Source: CAVQSS01 sp963746605
GTDB lineage: Bacteria > Desulfobacterota > RBG-13-43-22
Length of the DNA stretch: 64,000 nucleotides
Direction of reading: 5' to 3'
NCBI GenBank assembly: GCA_963746605.1
Contig: CAVVCH010000052.1
Coordinates: forward strand, 1-64,000
Position 1 is the stretch's first letter, and every line of letters begins with the position of its first letter. The translations under genes were made by a program, and so were the position numbers. Positions 1 through 8,784 of this stretch are shown piece by piece. Under the pieces are notes generated by a model, which did no database searches, was not told the DNA's origin, and was given only the letters and a program-made list of their open reading frames with translations.

Positions 1-140
1 TGACTTTTTACCCCAATCTGGTCTATTTTATAGGCAAAATTTTTGAGGAAAGATTTTCTCTTAATTTCAATCGGTTTCGCAATATTCTGGGCGAGGGCCT
101 GCTTTTACTGAACGTCCCGAACCCCAAAGGAGAAGCATCA

Positions 141-1370
141 ATGCCTGTTCATCGTAAGAAGGTTCCGGGAGTTGTCCTCTGGTGTCTCTTTTTCAGCATT
201 ATCTGTCTCCTTCCCGGACATTCCTGGGGAGAGAAAAGGACCGTCAAGATCGGTTTCGTGGCGGATATTACCGGGCCCGGGTTTCTGATTGCCCTGTCGC
301 AGAAAAACGCCTTGGAGCTGGGTCTGGAGGAGATCAATTCCTCCGGGGGACTGCTGGGACGCCGGATGGAGCTGATCATGCGCGATTCCCAGATGAAACC
401 GGACTTGGCCGCCAGGCAAACCCAGGAACTGATAGTCCGGGACAAGGTGGATTTTATCGTCGGTCCGACCAGCCCGTCAGTAGCCCTGGCCGTGTCCAAC
501 GTCTGCAAGGAACATAAAAAGCTGCTCTGTTTACACAGCGCTAATAATGAGCGACTGAACCATGAACTGGGCCACCGCTATGTGTTTTCGGTAGTTCCCA
601 ACACCTACATGGAAGGTCAGGCCCTGGCGGCCTTTCTGGCGAAGAGGGGGTTTAAAAAAATTCTGATTATTGGACCTGATCTGGAATACGGACGCAGCCA
701 GGCCGGGGCCTTTAAAAAGAAGATCTCTGAAATCAATCCGACAGCTACCATTATCAAGGAACTCTGGCCCCGCATTGGAGAACCGGATTACACGCCCTAC
801 ATTGCCACCATATTGGCGTCCAAACCGGATATGGTTTGTTCCTTTCTCTGGGGGGGCGATCTGGCCAGTTTTATCCGCCAGGCCGGCCCGCATCAGTTTT
901 TTCAGAAGGTCCCCTTTACCGGTTTGTTCGATTACGACCTTTTGAAGGGGTTAGGTAATGAGATGGTCCCAGGGTTATTCGGTTTTGACCGGGCTCCCTT
1001 TTATGCCTTGAATAACCCCCAGGCCAAATCCTTTATTGAAAGGTACAAGACTCGCACCGGAGAATACCCCTCCGCCTGGTCCATCCTGGCCTATGATGGG
1101 TTAATGGCTCTGCGAAAGGCGGTCGACAAGGCCAAAAGCCTGGAAACGGAAAAAGTGATTGAGTCCCTGGAGGGTTTGAATTGGGACTCTTTGAGAGGCC
1201 CTCTCCACATTCGTCCTCAGGATCATCAGGCCAGCGGCGGCCTGTTTTTCGGCACCACCTTTAAAGACCCCAAGTATTCTTTTTATATAATGAAGGAGAT
1301 GGTTTACATTCCCGGAAATGATCTTTGGCATTCTTTGGAGGAGATTAAAGCCTTGAGAAAAGCACCGTAA
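141..1370 (+). CDS. Periplasmic branched-chain-type substrate-binding protein, orphan
   Basis: 409 residues of the receptor-family ligand-binding fold (Peripla_BP_6, LivK-like), which binds small ligands in the periplasm. The N-terminus has basic residues, a hydrophobic stretch at about 10-27 and a cleavage-like GHSWG segment, so it is a Sec-exported protein. Mature-region hallmarks are KIGFVADITGPG near residue 35, the GLLGRRMEL segment and a type-1 fold pattern through LIIGPDLEYG. The ATG follows an AAGGAG ribosome site. No permease or ATPase gene is nearby. The next genes are a swivel-domain protein and a Cache-type histidine kinase, so it may present a ligand to the sensor rather than feed a transporter; that is inference. 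Confidence 0.88.
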   Translation: MPVHRKKVPGVVLWCLFFSIICLLPGHSWGEKRTVKIGFVADITGPGFLIALSQKNALELGLEEINSSGGLLGRRMELIMRDSQMKPDLAARQTQELIVRDKVDFIVGPTSPSVALAVSNVCKEHKKLLCLHSANNERLNHELGHRYVFSVVPNTYMEGQALAAFLAKRGFKKILIIGPDLEYGRSQAGAFKKKISEINPTATIIKELWPRIGEPDYTPYIATILASKPDMVCSFLWGGDLASFIRQAGPHQFFQKVPFTGLFDYDLLKGLGNEMVPGLFGFDRAPFYALNNPQAKSFIERYKTRTGEYPSAWSILAYDGLMALRKAVDKAKSLETEKVIESLEGLNWDSLRGPLHIRPQDHQASGGLFFGTTFKDPKYSFYIMKEMVYIPGNDLWHSLEEIKALRKAP

Positions 1371-1386
1371 AAGGGTCGTTCGTTCG

Positions 1387-2034
1387 ATGGACACCTTAAT
1401 CAAGGCCTTAAGAAATTTTGAAACACTGATGGATCAATCCCGGGAGGCGCTGGAGACCATGGCCCGGTATGCCCCCGCGGTCAGGCCCGGAACTCCGCTT
1501 GATCCGGAATCCTGGCAAAAAATATCCAGTTATGCTGCGGGCCGGATCAGGGAGCTGGTTGACGGTCTCAGGGAAATCGCCCCCGATGAATTCGCGGCAC
1601 TCACCGCAGCCGCTGTCCGGGAACCCATCATTCTTCCAACGTCCTCCGGAGAGCAGAAGGACCAGGTGTGCTCTGCGGAAAACACCACCCTTCTTTTAGC
1701 GGAGGGATCCATCGCCGCCGGAGGGATCGCTTCCGGTAGGGTGTTTCTGTTGGTGTCCGAAAAGGATCTGGCCGAAGTCCCGTCCGGCTGCGTATTAGTG
1801 GCCCCCAAGGCGTCGCCCGCATTAATGGCCGTGATTCATAAGGCAGCCGCCCTGATCATTGATGTGGGGACGGCTTCCGGGAACTTGGCGATTCTGGCCC
1901 GTGAATATCGGATCCCGATGTTGGTTAATACCCGCCAGGCCACCCGAGTGTTGACTGCCGGCCAGGAGGTAACCGTGGACGCCGAGCAAGGCCGGGTTTA
2001 TCAAAGATGTCTTGATCAACGGCCCCAGCCGTGA
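1387..2034 (+). CDS. Stand-alone PEP-utilising mobile (swivel) domain protein lacking the catalytic His
   Basis: 215 residues. The C-terminal half, about 100-205, matches the phosphohistidine swivel domain of PEP synthase and PPDK (PEP-utilizers, PF00391): VLVAPKASPALMAVIHKAAAL followed by an SGNLAILAREYRIPMLVNT-like segment. In the family the residue before the LA/AA-I-x-AR motif is the phosphorylated His; here it is Asn (SGN instead of SH or GH). The N-terminal about 90 residues are helical and unassigned. The gene lies 16 bp after the binding protein and 16 bp before the sensor kinase, so it is probably cotranscribed. No ATP-grasp or PEP-binding domain is attached. A catalytic role is unlikely; a regulatory or vestigial role is possible. 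Confidence 0.75.
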   Translation: MDTLIKALRNFETLMDQSREALETMARYAPAVRPGTPLDPESWQKISSYAAGRIRELVDGLREIAPDEFAALTAAAVREPIILPTSSGEQKDQVCSAENTTLLLAEGSIAAGGIASGRVFLLVSEKDLAEVPSGCVLVAPKASPALMAVIHKAAALIIDVGTASGNLAILAREYRIPMLVNTRQATRVLTAGQEVTVDAEQGRVYQRCLDQRPQP

Positions 2035-2050
2035 TTAGGAAAGCAAGGTT

Positions 2051-4288
2051 ATGGCAAGCCACATCCGTTCAAAAAAAATGATTTTGGGAGCCGGGCTGGT
2101 CATTCTGGTTTTGCTGGGGGCCGGTTTTACGATGGGGATTTATTCCCTTAAAACCATGCGGGAGGTGGTGAGCGACCAGTTTAATAAACAGCAACTGGTT
2201 TTGGCGGAACAGGCCGCCAGGCAGATTGAGGATCAGCTTCAGATCGTTATTCAGGAATTAAGCATTCTTAATCAATCTTCCGCTATTCAGCAACTCGATG
2301 AGGGAAGGTGGTCGAAGCGGATTGAGATCACCCAGGCGGTGGTTCGAAAATTAGGAGTGACGGAAATCGGCCGTGTGGACTCGAGCGGAAGCAAGCTGTA
2401 TTCCGTGGACGTGAACGAAGAGGCTCGGATTTCACCCCGGCATCCAAAGTACCCGAAGGAAGTGCATTCCTGGGCGAGCCTTCCGGAGAATCAGGGGAAA
2501 ATCAAAGTAATCAAAGAGCCCCTTTCCGCAGGTTCTCTACCGGGACGATCTTTGGTAATGCTGGCCCTGCCCACGTATCGGGATACGGTCAATAAGACAC
2601 ACTCCGGCCGAACCTTCGCCGGCTACCTTTACGGCCTGGTAGACCGGGAGCAATTGGTGGGCCAGGTGGTGAAGGGCATCCGCTCGGGCGCCAGCGGATA
2701 TGGATGGGCCATCGATGATCAAGGCAATTTTATATATCACCCGCTTCCGGAATTCGTCGGCCGGAATGCCTTTACCGTGAGGGAACAGAGGGGGGCGCCG
2801 GTTTCATTCGAACAGATCAACACGATTCAAAGGGATAAAATGCTTCGGGGGGAGCAGGGAACGGCCTGGTATTTCTCCGGCTGGCACCGGGGATTGAAAG
2901 GAAAAATCAAAAAGTTGATCGCCTATGCCCCGGTCCGGCTGGAACTTTCTTCAGCAGCTTTACACTGGTCGGTAGCCGTTGTGGCCCCGATTTCCGAGGT
3001 GGATGAGGCCATCCAACTGGTTTATACCCGTCAATTGTTAATGGAAGGCTTCATCCTTTTGGCCATCCTCATGGGGAGCTTTTTGCTCTTGAGTTTTCAA
3101 GGGGAGCAGGCCCGGGCCCTGAAAGGGGAAGTAGAAGAAAAAACCAGAGACTGGCAGCAATCGGAAAAACGCTATAGCAAACTGGTGGAAAGCGCTCAGG
3201 ATCTGATCTTTACCGTGGACCGGGGAGGGCGGATTCTTTCCCTCAACCGGTACGGGGTGGATTTTCTGGAAGGACGTCTGCTGGCCATGGATTATTCCGA
3301 GGTCCAATCCCCGGGTTTTCAGGAATCCTCGGGGGATCGCTTTCTCGATCATTCCCTGTTCGAATATCTGGCCCCCCGGGAGTCTTTCCATCCGGGTCTG
3401 ATCCAGGAGATCTGGGAAAGCGGAAGACCCAAGGGACTGGAACATCAGGTTCTGATCGGGTCTCAGGAATGCTGGTTGAACACCCAGTTGCTGGCCATAA
3501 AAGACGAAAAGGGTCAGACCCAGGCCGTTCTGGGGATTTCCCGGGATATTACCATTCGAAAGAAAATGGAATCCCAAATGATGAAAACGGAAAAACTGGC
3601 TTCCCTGGGCCTGCTGTCGGCCAGCATTGCCCACGAGATCAACAGCCCGCTGAGTCTTATGTTGGGATACTGCGATTACCTGTTGGAAAAAATCCCCCCC
3701 GGGGATGAGGCCCATGGGATGCTGCGGAAGATTGAGCGGCAGGGGGAGCGCTGTAAAAAAATTATTGACAACCTGCTGGGCTTGGCCCGCTATTCGGAAC
3801 CGCGACCGGAAGGGACCGACCTGAATGAAAATCTGGAAAATGTACTGGTGGTGGCGGCCAAGGCCTTGGTTCACAATAAGATCGACCTTCATAAAATGTT
3901 TGAGGCGAACCTGCCGTCGGTGAAAGTGGAACCCATTCCCTTGCAGCAGGTTTTCCTGAACTTGATCAATAATGCCATTTCGGCCATGCCCCTGGGCGGC
4001 CGGCTGATCCTGGAAACCCACTGGGACGTATTTAAAGATAAAGTAACCGTCCGGATCGGCGACACCGGCTCCGGGATAAAGAAAGAGCATCGGGACCTTA
4101 TCTTTGAACCCTTTTTTACCACCAAAAAGGAGGGAGAGGGGACCGGTTTGGGACTTAGCGTCAGCGAAAAAATCATTAGTCGCTACGGAGGCTCGATTAC
4201 CGTTGAGTCCAAGACCGTCGAAGAGGATCCGGACGCTCATGGGACCACTTTTGCGATTACCTTCCCCGTTTTCCACGTTGGAAAGTAG
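2051..4288 (+). CDS. Membrane sensor histidine kinase (dCache-PAS-HisKA-HATPase)
   Basis: 745 residues. Transmembrane helices at about 10-30 and 328-350 flank a roughly 290-residue periplasmic region that looks like a double Cache domain. A PAS domain (about 375-510) leads to the dimerisation/phosphoacceptor helix with His at about 527 in the motif ASIAHEINSPLS, and to a HATPase domain with the N box LNLINNAISAM, G1 box DTGSGI, F box FEPFFTTK and G2 box GTGLGLSV. All catalytic boxes look intact. It should autophosphorylate in response to a periplasmic ligand. Its place after an orphan binding protein and before another kinase and an NtrC-type regulator suggests one signalling unit. Confidence 0.92.
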   Translation: MASHIRSKKMILGAGLVILVLLGAGFTMGIYSLKTMREVVSDQFNKQQLVLAEQAARQIEDQLQIVIQELSILNQSSAIQQLDEGRWSKRIEITQAVVRKLGVTEIGRVDSSGSKLYSVDVNEEARISPRHPKYPKEVHSWASLPENQGKIKVIKEPLSAGSLPGRSLVMLALPTYRDTVNKTHSGRTFAGYLYGLVDREQLVGQVVKGIRSGASGYGWAIDDQGNFIYHPLPEFVGRNAFTVREQRGAPVSFEQINTIQRDKMLRGEQGTAWYFSGWHRGLKGKIKKLIAYAPVRLELSSAALHWSVAVVAPISEVDEAIQLVYTRQLLMEGFILLAILMGSFLLLSFQGEQARALKGEVEEKTRDWQQSEKRYSKLVESAQDLIFTVDRGGRILSLNRYGVDFLEGRLLAMDYSEVQSPGFQESSGDRFLDHSLFEYLAPRESFHPGLIQEIWESGRPKGLEHQVLIGSQECWLNTQLLAIKDEKGQTQAVLGISRDITIRKKMESQMMKTEKLASLGLLSASIAHEINSPLSLMLGYCDYLLEKIPPGDEAHGMLRKIERQGERCKKIIDNLLGLARYSEPRPEGTDLNENLENVLVVAAKALVHNKIDLHKMFEANLPSVKVEPIPLQQVFLNLINNAISAMPLGGRLILETHWDVFKDKVTVRIGDTGSGIKKEHRDLIFEPFFTTKKEGEGTGLGLSVSEKIISRYGGSITVESKTVEEDPDAHGTTFAITFPVFHVGK

Positions 4289-4475
4289 ATACTCCATAAT
4301 AGGCCCAACCTTTTATCGGTTTAGATTACGCCAGTGTCACTCGGAAGAGTCATTTCATTTCCCGGTTTAGTTAAAATAGAGCCCAACAATATTATAATAT
4401 CTTAATATTACTATAAATTAAATTATCGGGCCTTTCCCTCTCCCTTGGCACATAAATTGAACTTATTACTATTCC

Positions 4476-5441
4476 ATGAAATTTACTTTCAAAGTCGAAG
4501 CGCTTCAAAACCTCTTCTGGCGGATTTACTTGATCATTCTGGCCACGGTCCCGGCGGCCTTCTTCTTAGGTTATTTTAAACCGCCCCGGGAAGGGGCCTT
4601 TTGGCTGATTCTGTTTGGAGCCGGGTACATCTTTTATATCTTTTTCCTTTTTTTCTACCTCCAATCGGTTTTTTCAAGGGAAAATATCAACCAGATGGCC
4701 GAAATCAGTTCGATTGCCGAGGACCTGCAGGCGGAGAAACTGGCCTCCTTGGAGACCCTGGCCGCAGGTATCGCCCATGAATTGAACAACCCGATCAGCA
4801 TCATTTTGGGTTTCAGCGGGCTCCTCTTGGAAAAGGTCGATCCGGGGTGCCAGGCCCAAAAAGACCTGCAGGCCATTGAACGGCAGGGGCAAAATTGCCG
4901 CCAGGTCGTAGATAACCTCCTTAGCTTTTCCCGGATTAAAGAGGATGTCCGGGGACTGGTGGACATCAATCAGGTAATCGAACGGTTGATGACGGTGGTT
5001 GGACCGGGGCTAGAGGCCCGGGGGATTACCTGTGAATGCTCTTTGTTCGACAACCTACCTCACGGGCCGGGAAATCCACAAAAGTGGCAACAACTGATCC
5101 TTAATTTGATTACCAATGCCAAGACCGCCATGCCCTCGGGGGGAACCCTTAAAATCTGGACGACTTTACGAACCCAGGGCAAGGGAATAGAGATCGGTTT
5201 TCAGGATACAGGAAGCGGCATTCCTGAAGAACACCTGGGAAGAATCTTCGACCCCTTCTTTACCACGAAAAAAGAGGGACGCGGAATTGGTTTAGGCCTG
5301 TCTATTGCCTATGGTATAATCATCAATATCGGCGGCACGATTACCTGCCAAAGCGAAACCGAAAATTCGCCCAAAAAAAGCAAGGGGACGACCTTCACAA
5401 TTACCGTGCCGGTAGCTGAAGGGGTTCCGTTAATCTCGTAA
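4476..5441 (+). CDS. Small membrane histidine kinase, NtrB-like C-terminus
   Basis: 321 residues. Two hydrophobic helices at about 14-34 and 42-65 with almost no periplasmic loop are followed by a coiled linker. The phosphoacceptor His lies at about 101 in AAGIAHELNNPIS, and the HATPase has LNLITNAKTAM, DTGSGIPEEH, FDPFFTTKKE and GIGLGLSIAYG. With no extracellular sensor domain it probably senses a membrane or cytoplasmic cue. The final HATPase region resembles that of the kinase encoded upstream, suggesting related paralogues. No Shine-Dalgarno sequence precedes the ATG. A sigma-54-like box ends about 15 bp before the start, but its -12 element is imperfect. Confidence 0.9.
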   Translation: MKFTFKVEALQNLFWRIYLIILATVPAAFFLGYFKPPREGAFWLILFGAGYIFYIFFLFFYLQSVFSRENINQMAEISSIAEDLQAEKLASLETLAAGIAHELNNPISIILGFSGLLLEKVDPGCQAQKDLQAIERQGQNCRQVVDNLLSFSRIKEDVRGLVDINQVIERLMTVVGPGLEARGITCECSLFDNLPHGPGNPQKWQQLILNLITNAKTAMPSGGTLKIWTTLRTQGKGIEIGFQDTGSGIPEEHLGRIFDPFFTTKKEGRGIGLGLSIAYGIIINIGGTITCQSETENSPKKSKGTTFTITVPVAEGVPLIS

Positions 5442-5802
5442 AGCGCTAACCCGCAAACCAAATAGACATCAGGGCCATCGTTTCGAATGGTACTCCAGTG
5501 ATTCGGTTTTATCCGAATTCAAGAAGTACACTTCCAAGAGTGATGGCCAAACCCAACGCAGATAATTCTGTTGTTGGAACCGGACTGCGTGATTTTTTAC
5601 CCTCCTTCGTGGACCCTGCCCAAATGGGAACCCTGTCAGGTGAGAAGGTGGAATTGGCTTGGGCCTCTTCCCGGCCTGTGGTATAATTATTTTTTTAGCA
5701 GATATGAGGGGACCTACCCAAGAGGGCGAAGCGGCAGTTAAAAATTACCCGTGTCGGTGGCTGAAGAGCCTACCTGATTTCTTGAGCTGATGTGAAAAAA
5801 GT
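5442..5802. other. Intergenic region, no convincing gene
   Basis: 361 bp between the kinase and the NtrC-like regulator. A 62-codon frame at 5498-5686 has no recognisable domain and no ribosome site, so I do not call it. The region holds a short hairpin around ATTCGG-N6-CCGAAT near 5512-5530 and a sigma-70-like promoter at 5659-5687. Confidence 0.6.
5659..5687 (+). promoter_or_regulatory. Putative sigma-70 promoter for the NtrC-like regulator
   Basis: TTGGGC (5659-5664), a 17-bp spacer, then a perfect TATAAT (5682-5687) preceded by TGG, giving an extended -10. It points at the regulator gene about 110 bp downstream. If used, the regulator can be transcribed independently of the upstream kinase. 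Sequence match only. Confidence 0.5.
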
Positions 5803-7207
5803 ATGGCCGAGAGAATTTTAATCGTCGACGATGAAGTCGACATGCTGGAACTACTCAAGCGGATCATTGAAGACAAGACCAACTATCGCGTGTTTACCAC
5901 ACCCGATCCCCTGGAGGTCCCTCAACTTCTCGATGAAGCCCCTATCGATCTGATGATCACGGATCTCCGGATGCCCGGCCAGAACGGGATTGAACTGCTG
6001 GAAAGCGTCCATCATAAGTTTGAGAACCTGCCGGTAATAGTCATAACCGCCTACGGCACGATCGAAACGGCCGTGGAGGCTATGCAGAAGGGGGCCTTCA
6101 GTTATATTACCAAGCCCTTCAAGAAGGAAGAAATCCTCCTGGGGATAGAAAAGGCCCTGGACTTCCAACGGCTAAAGAACGAAAACCAGTCTCTCCGGAA
6201 AGAACTGGATGAGCAGGTCCGCTATCCTTTCCTAATCGGTCAGGCGCCGGTGATGGAAAAGGTCTATCACCGGATCATCCAAGTGGCCAAGACTTCTGCT
6301 ACTATTTTGATAACCGGAGAATCGGGGACTGGGAAGGAGTTGGCCGCCAAGACCCTTCATTATCACAGCAAGCGAAAAGACAAGAATTTTGTGGCTGTCA
6401 ACTGTTCGGCCATTCCCGAAACCCTGATTGAAAGCGAACTGTTCGGCCATCTTAAGGGTTCCTTTACCGGGGCCTTTCGAGACAAAAAGGGCCTGGTTGA
6501 AGAGGCTGATCGGGGAACCCTTTTCCTGGATGAAATCGGAGACCTCAACCTGATCATGCAGACCAAGCTGCTCCGACTTCTCCAGGAAGGGGAATACAAA
6601 CCGGTGGGAAGCTCGAAGACCTTTACCGCCGACATCCGGTTCCTGGCCGCCACCAACCAGGACTTGGTCGACAAGGTCCGAAAAAAGGAATTCCGTGAAG
6701 ACTTATATTACCGCCTGAATGTCATCCAGATCACCATGCCTCCCCTGCGGGACCGAAAGGAGGATATCCCCCTGTTGGCCCAGCATTTCCTTGATAAATT
6801 CAGCCGACAAAACCAGAAAGAAATCAAAGGAATAGCCCCGGAGGCCATGGAAGCGCTTCATTCCCGGGAATGGCCGGGAAATATACGGGAATTGGAGAAC
6901 GTGATCGAAAGGGGAGTCATTTTGAGTTCTACCGAAACCCTGCAGGGGACGGATTTATTCCCGACCGATCAACCCAATACCTGCATCGTCGACTTCCAGG
7001 AAGACCTTTTCCAGGCGTCTTTCAAAGAGGCCAAAGAACGGCTGATTGCCAATTTCCACACCGAGTATATCCGCAGAATTTTAGCCAAATATGGAGGGCA
7101 ACGTTTCCCTGGCCGCCAAAGAATGCGGTTTGAAACGTCCTTATTTGCATCGGCTTATGAAGGAGAGCGATATCAAGGCCAAAAATTATCGAGAGTCGGA
7201 CGAGTAA
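5803..7207 (+). CDS. NtrC-family sigma-54-dependent response regulator, frameshifted before the Fis HTH
   Basis: Receiver domain at 1-125 (VDDE, phosphoacceptor in ITDLRMPG, conserved Lys in KPF), AAA+ sigma-54 activator domain at about 140-370 with Walker A GESGTGKE, a GSFTGA loop (variant of GAFTGA) and LFLDEIGD. Read straight through, the frame runs to 7332 with a meaningless tail. Skipping one base at 7096 (GGA-[G]-GGC) restores a Fis-type helix-turn-helix ending at the TAA at 7205-7207: GNVSLAAKECGLKRPYL then HRLMKESDIKAKNY. The corrected protein is about 467 residues, the family norm. Likely partner of the kinases upstream. The indel is either a sequence error or a real loss of DNA binding. 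Confidence 0.88.
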
Positions 7208-7527
7208 CGGAGTTCCAGGCCCGGGTTTTCTTTGCGCATTTTCTTGCTCAGATTTTAATCTCCTTATTTTGGATAACAAGGACACTTTGTCTTGAAAAGT
7301 TCAGGTCCCCTTTGGAGCCTCAAATTGGGTAAGTGTAACCCCCCTTCACTAATCGAAAAAAATCCCTTGACTTTGTCATAAACCTCCATTATGACAGTAA
7401 CCTGTTTATGGGGAGAAAATTTTTAAATCCTGCCAAGTTATACCATTTCACAAATAAGTCTTGGCATATTACTTTAGAATTAAATCAAGATTATTTGGGG
7501 TCCCTCAAGGAATGAAGGAGGAGGATT
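7208..7527. other. Intergenic region with operator and promoter candidates
   Basis: 320 bp between the restored end of the NtrC-like gene and the TauE-type exporter. The out-of-frame tail of the regulator reading frame crosses the first 125 bp. The remainder is AT-rich and carries the palindrome at 7374-7396 over a weak promoter. A GGAGGAGG ribosome site precedes the exporter ATG. Confidence 0.6.
7367..7396 (+). promoter_or_regulatory. Promoter with palindromic operator TGTCATAA-N7-TTATGACA
   Basis: Perfect 8-bp inverted repeat arms at 7374-7381 and 7389-7396 separated by 7 bp. The palindrome spans the spacer and -10 of a weak sigma-70-like promoter (TTGACT at 7367-7372, 17 bp, TATGAC at 7390-7395), about 130 bp before the exporter gene. 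Geometry suits a dimeric repressor blocking polymerase. I do not recognise the cognate family; it is not a standard CRP, Fnr or Rex site. Confidence 0.5.
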
Positions 7528-8781
7528 ATGAACGTAGGCAGGGAGGTTTTTGAATTTTTAAAGGCCGGAGCCATCGCCCACGCCAAGTGGGACTACGAGG
7601 TCTCCATGAGTATCGTGAAAAACAGGAAAAAGATGTTAATCATCCTTTCCATGCTGCTTCCAATTTTCGCGGTGGCCATCTGTGAAGGCGCTGGAATTAT
7701 AGGGGGCAAAACGGCCTATGCCCCGGCCCATTACACCACGATGATCTTCCTGGTCTCCATTGCTATCGGCTTATGCGCCGGGCTGATAACCGGCTGCATC
7801 GGCGCCGGGGGCGGTTTTATTATCACGCCGGCCCTGATGGCCGCCGGGGTCAAGGGGATCCTGGCCGTGGGGACCGACCTCTTTCATATCTTCGCCAAGG
7901 CCATCATGGGGACCGTGATCCATAAAAAACTGGGGAATGTCTCGGTCAAACTGGCGGTGGCCTTTTTAGTCGGGTCCGCCGGGGGAACGTTCATCGGCGG
8001 ATTTATCAACAAGACCCTCTACAACATCGATCCCCTTCTCAGCGACACCTTTATCAGCGTCATCTATGCCGTCCTCCTGGGGTTTTTGGGGACTTACGCG
8101 ATGTTGGATTTCATCAAGTCGTCGCGCGGTCCGGCCGCTACCGGAGGAGGCGGGCACGATGCCCACGGCGGGCCTTCCGGGGTCACCGGTACGGCGATTA
8201 AGCTCCAGAATCTGAACATTCCCCCCATGATCACCTTTGACGAAGACCTGGGCGGGCGGAAGATCTCCGGGGTGATCGTGGCCCTGGGCGGTGTAATCGT
8301 TGGTATGCTGGCCGCCCTCATGGGGGTCGGCGGCGGCTTTGTGACCTTCCCCATGTTCGTCTATATCTTCGGCGTCTCCTCCATGACCACCGTGGGGACC
8401 GATATCCTGCAGATTATTTTCACCGCCGGCCTGGCGGCCGTGAGCCAGTACGCCATCTACGGCTATGTGTTTTACACCCTGGCCATGGGCATGCTGATCG
8501 GCTCCCTGATCGGGATCCAGGTGGGGGCCCTGACCACCAAGGTGGTCAAGGGTATCCATATCCGCGGTTTTTACGCCGTCTCCATCCTGGCCGGGTTTAT
8601 CAACCGGGCGGCCACCCTCCCCAAAAAGCTGACCGAAATGGAAGTGATCGATATTTCCAAACCGGTAGTAAACGGCATCGATTTTGTGGGGGCCGTGGTC
8701 TTCTGGGTCGTGGTGGGAGGGTTCGCCCTCTGGGTCTTAAGTAAATTCTTTGGAAATATTAAAGCGTTAAAGGAGGCCTAA
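7528..8781 (+). CDS. TauE/SafE-family sulfite/sulfonate exporter-like permease
   Basis: 417 residues, polytopic inner-membrane protein of the TauE/SafE family (PF01925). The family's internal duplication is clear: GLCAGLITGCIGAGGGF in the first half and GMLAALMGVGGGFVTFP in the second, each followed by VGTD and a helix. A cytoplasmic-looking N-terminal extension of about 35 residues precedes the first helix, and a Gly/His-rich linker lies near residues 200-220. The family exports sulfite, sulfoacetate or related anions; the substrate here is not shown by sequence. The next gene starts 3 bp after its stop, so the two are almost certainly cotranslated partners. Confidence 0.88.
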   Translation: MNVGREVFEFLKAGAIAHAKWDYEVSMSIVKNRKKMLIILSMLLPIFAVAICEGAGIIGGKTAYAPAHYTTMIFLVSIAIGLCAGLITGCIGAGGGFIITPALMAAGVKGILAVGTDLFHIFAKAIMGTVIHKKLGNVSVKLAVAFLVGSAGGTFIGGFINKTLYNIDPLLSDTFISVIYAVLLGFLGTYAMLDFIKSSRGPAATGGGGHDAHGGPSGVTGTAIKLQNLNIPPMITFDEDLGGRKISGVIVALGGVIVGMLAALMGVGGGFVTFPMFVYIFGVSSMTTVGTDILQIIFTAGLAAVSQYAIYGYVFYTLAMGMLIGSLIGIQVGALTTKVVKGIHIRGFYAVSILAGFINRAATLPKKLTEMEVIDISKPVVNGIDFVGAVVFWVVVGGFALWVLSKFFGNIKALKEA

Positions 8782-8784
8782 CCC

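Noticed and set aside
1..140. Left edge checked for the end of an upstream gene
   Set aside because: No frame with recognisable coding content could be supported in so short a stretch.
3038..4297. Long minus-strand open frame opposite the first histidine kinase
   Set aside because: Shadow of the kinase gene: low-complexity translation with no motif.
5498..5686. 62-codon plus-strand frame between the small kinase and the NtrC-like gene
   Set aside because: No ribosome site and no recognisable domain; its 3' end overlaps the promoter of the next gene.
7461..7476. Sigma-54-like TGGCAT box upstream of the TauE-type gene
   Set aside because: The -24 half fits but the -12 element reads TTTAG, lacking the near-invariant GC.
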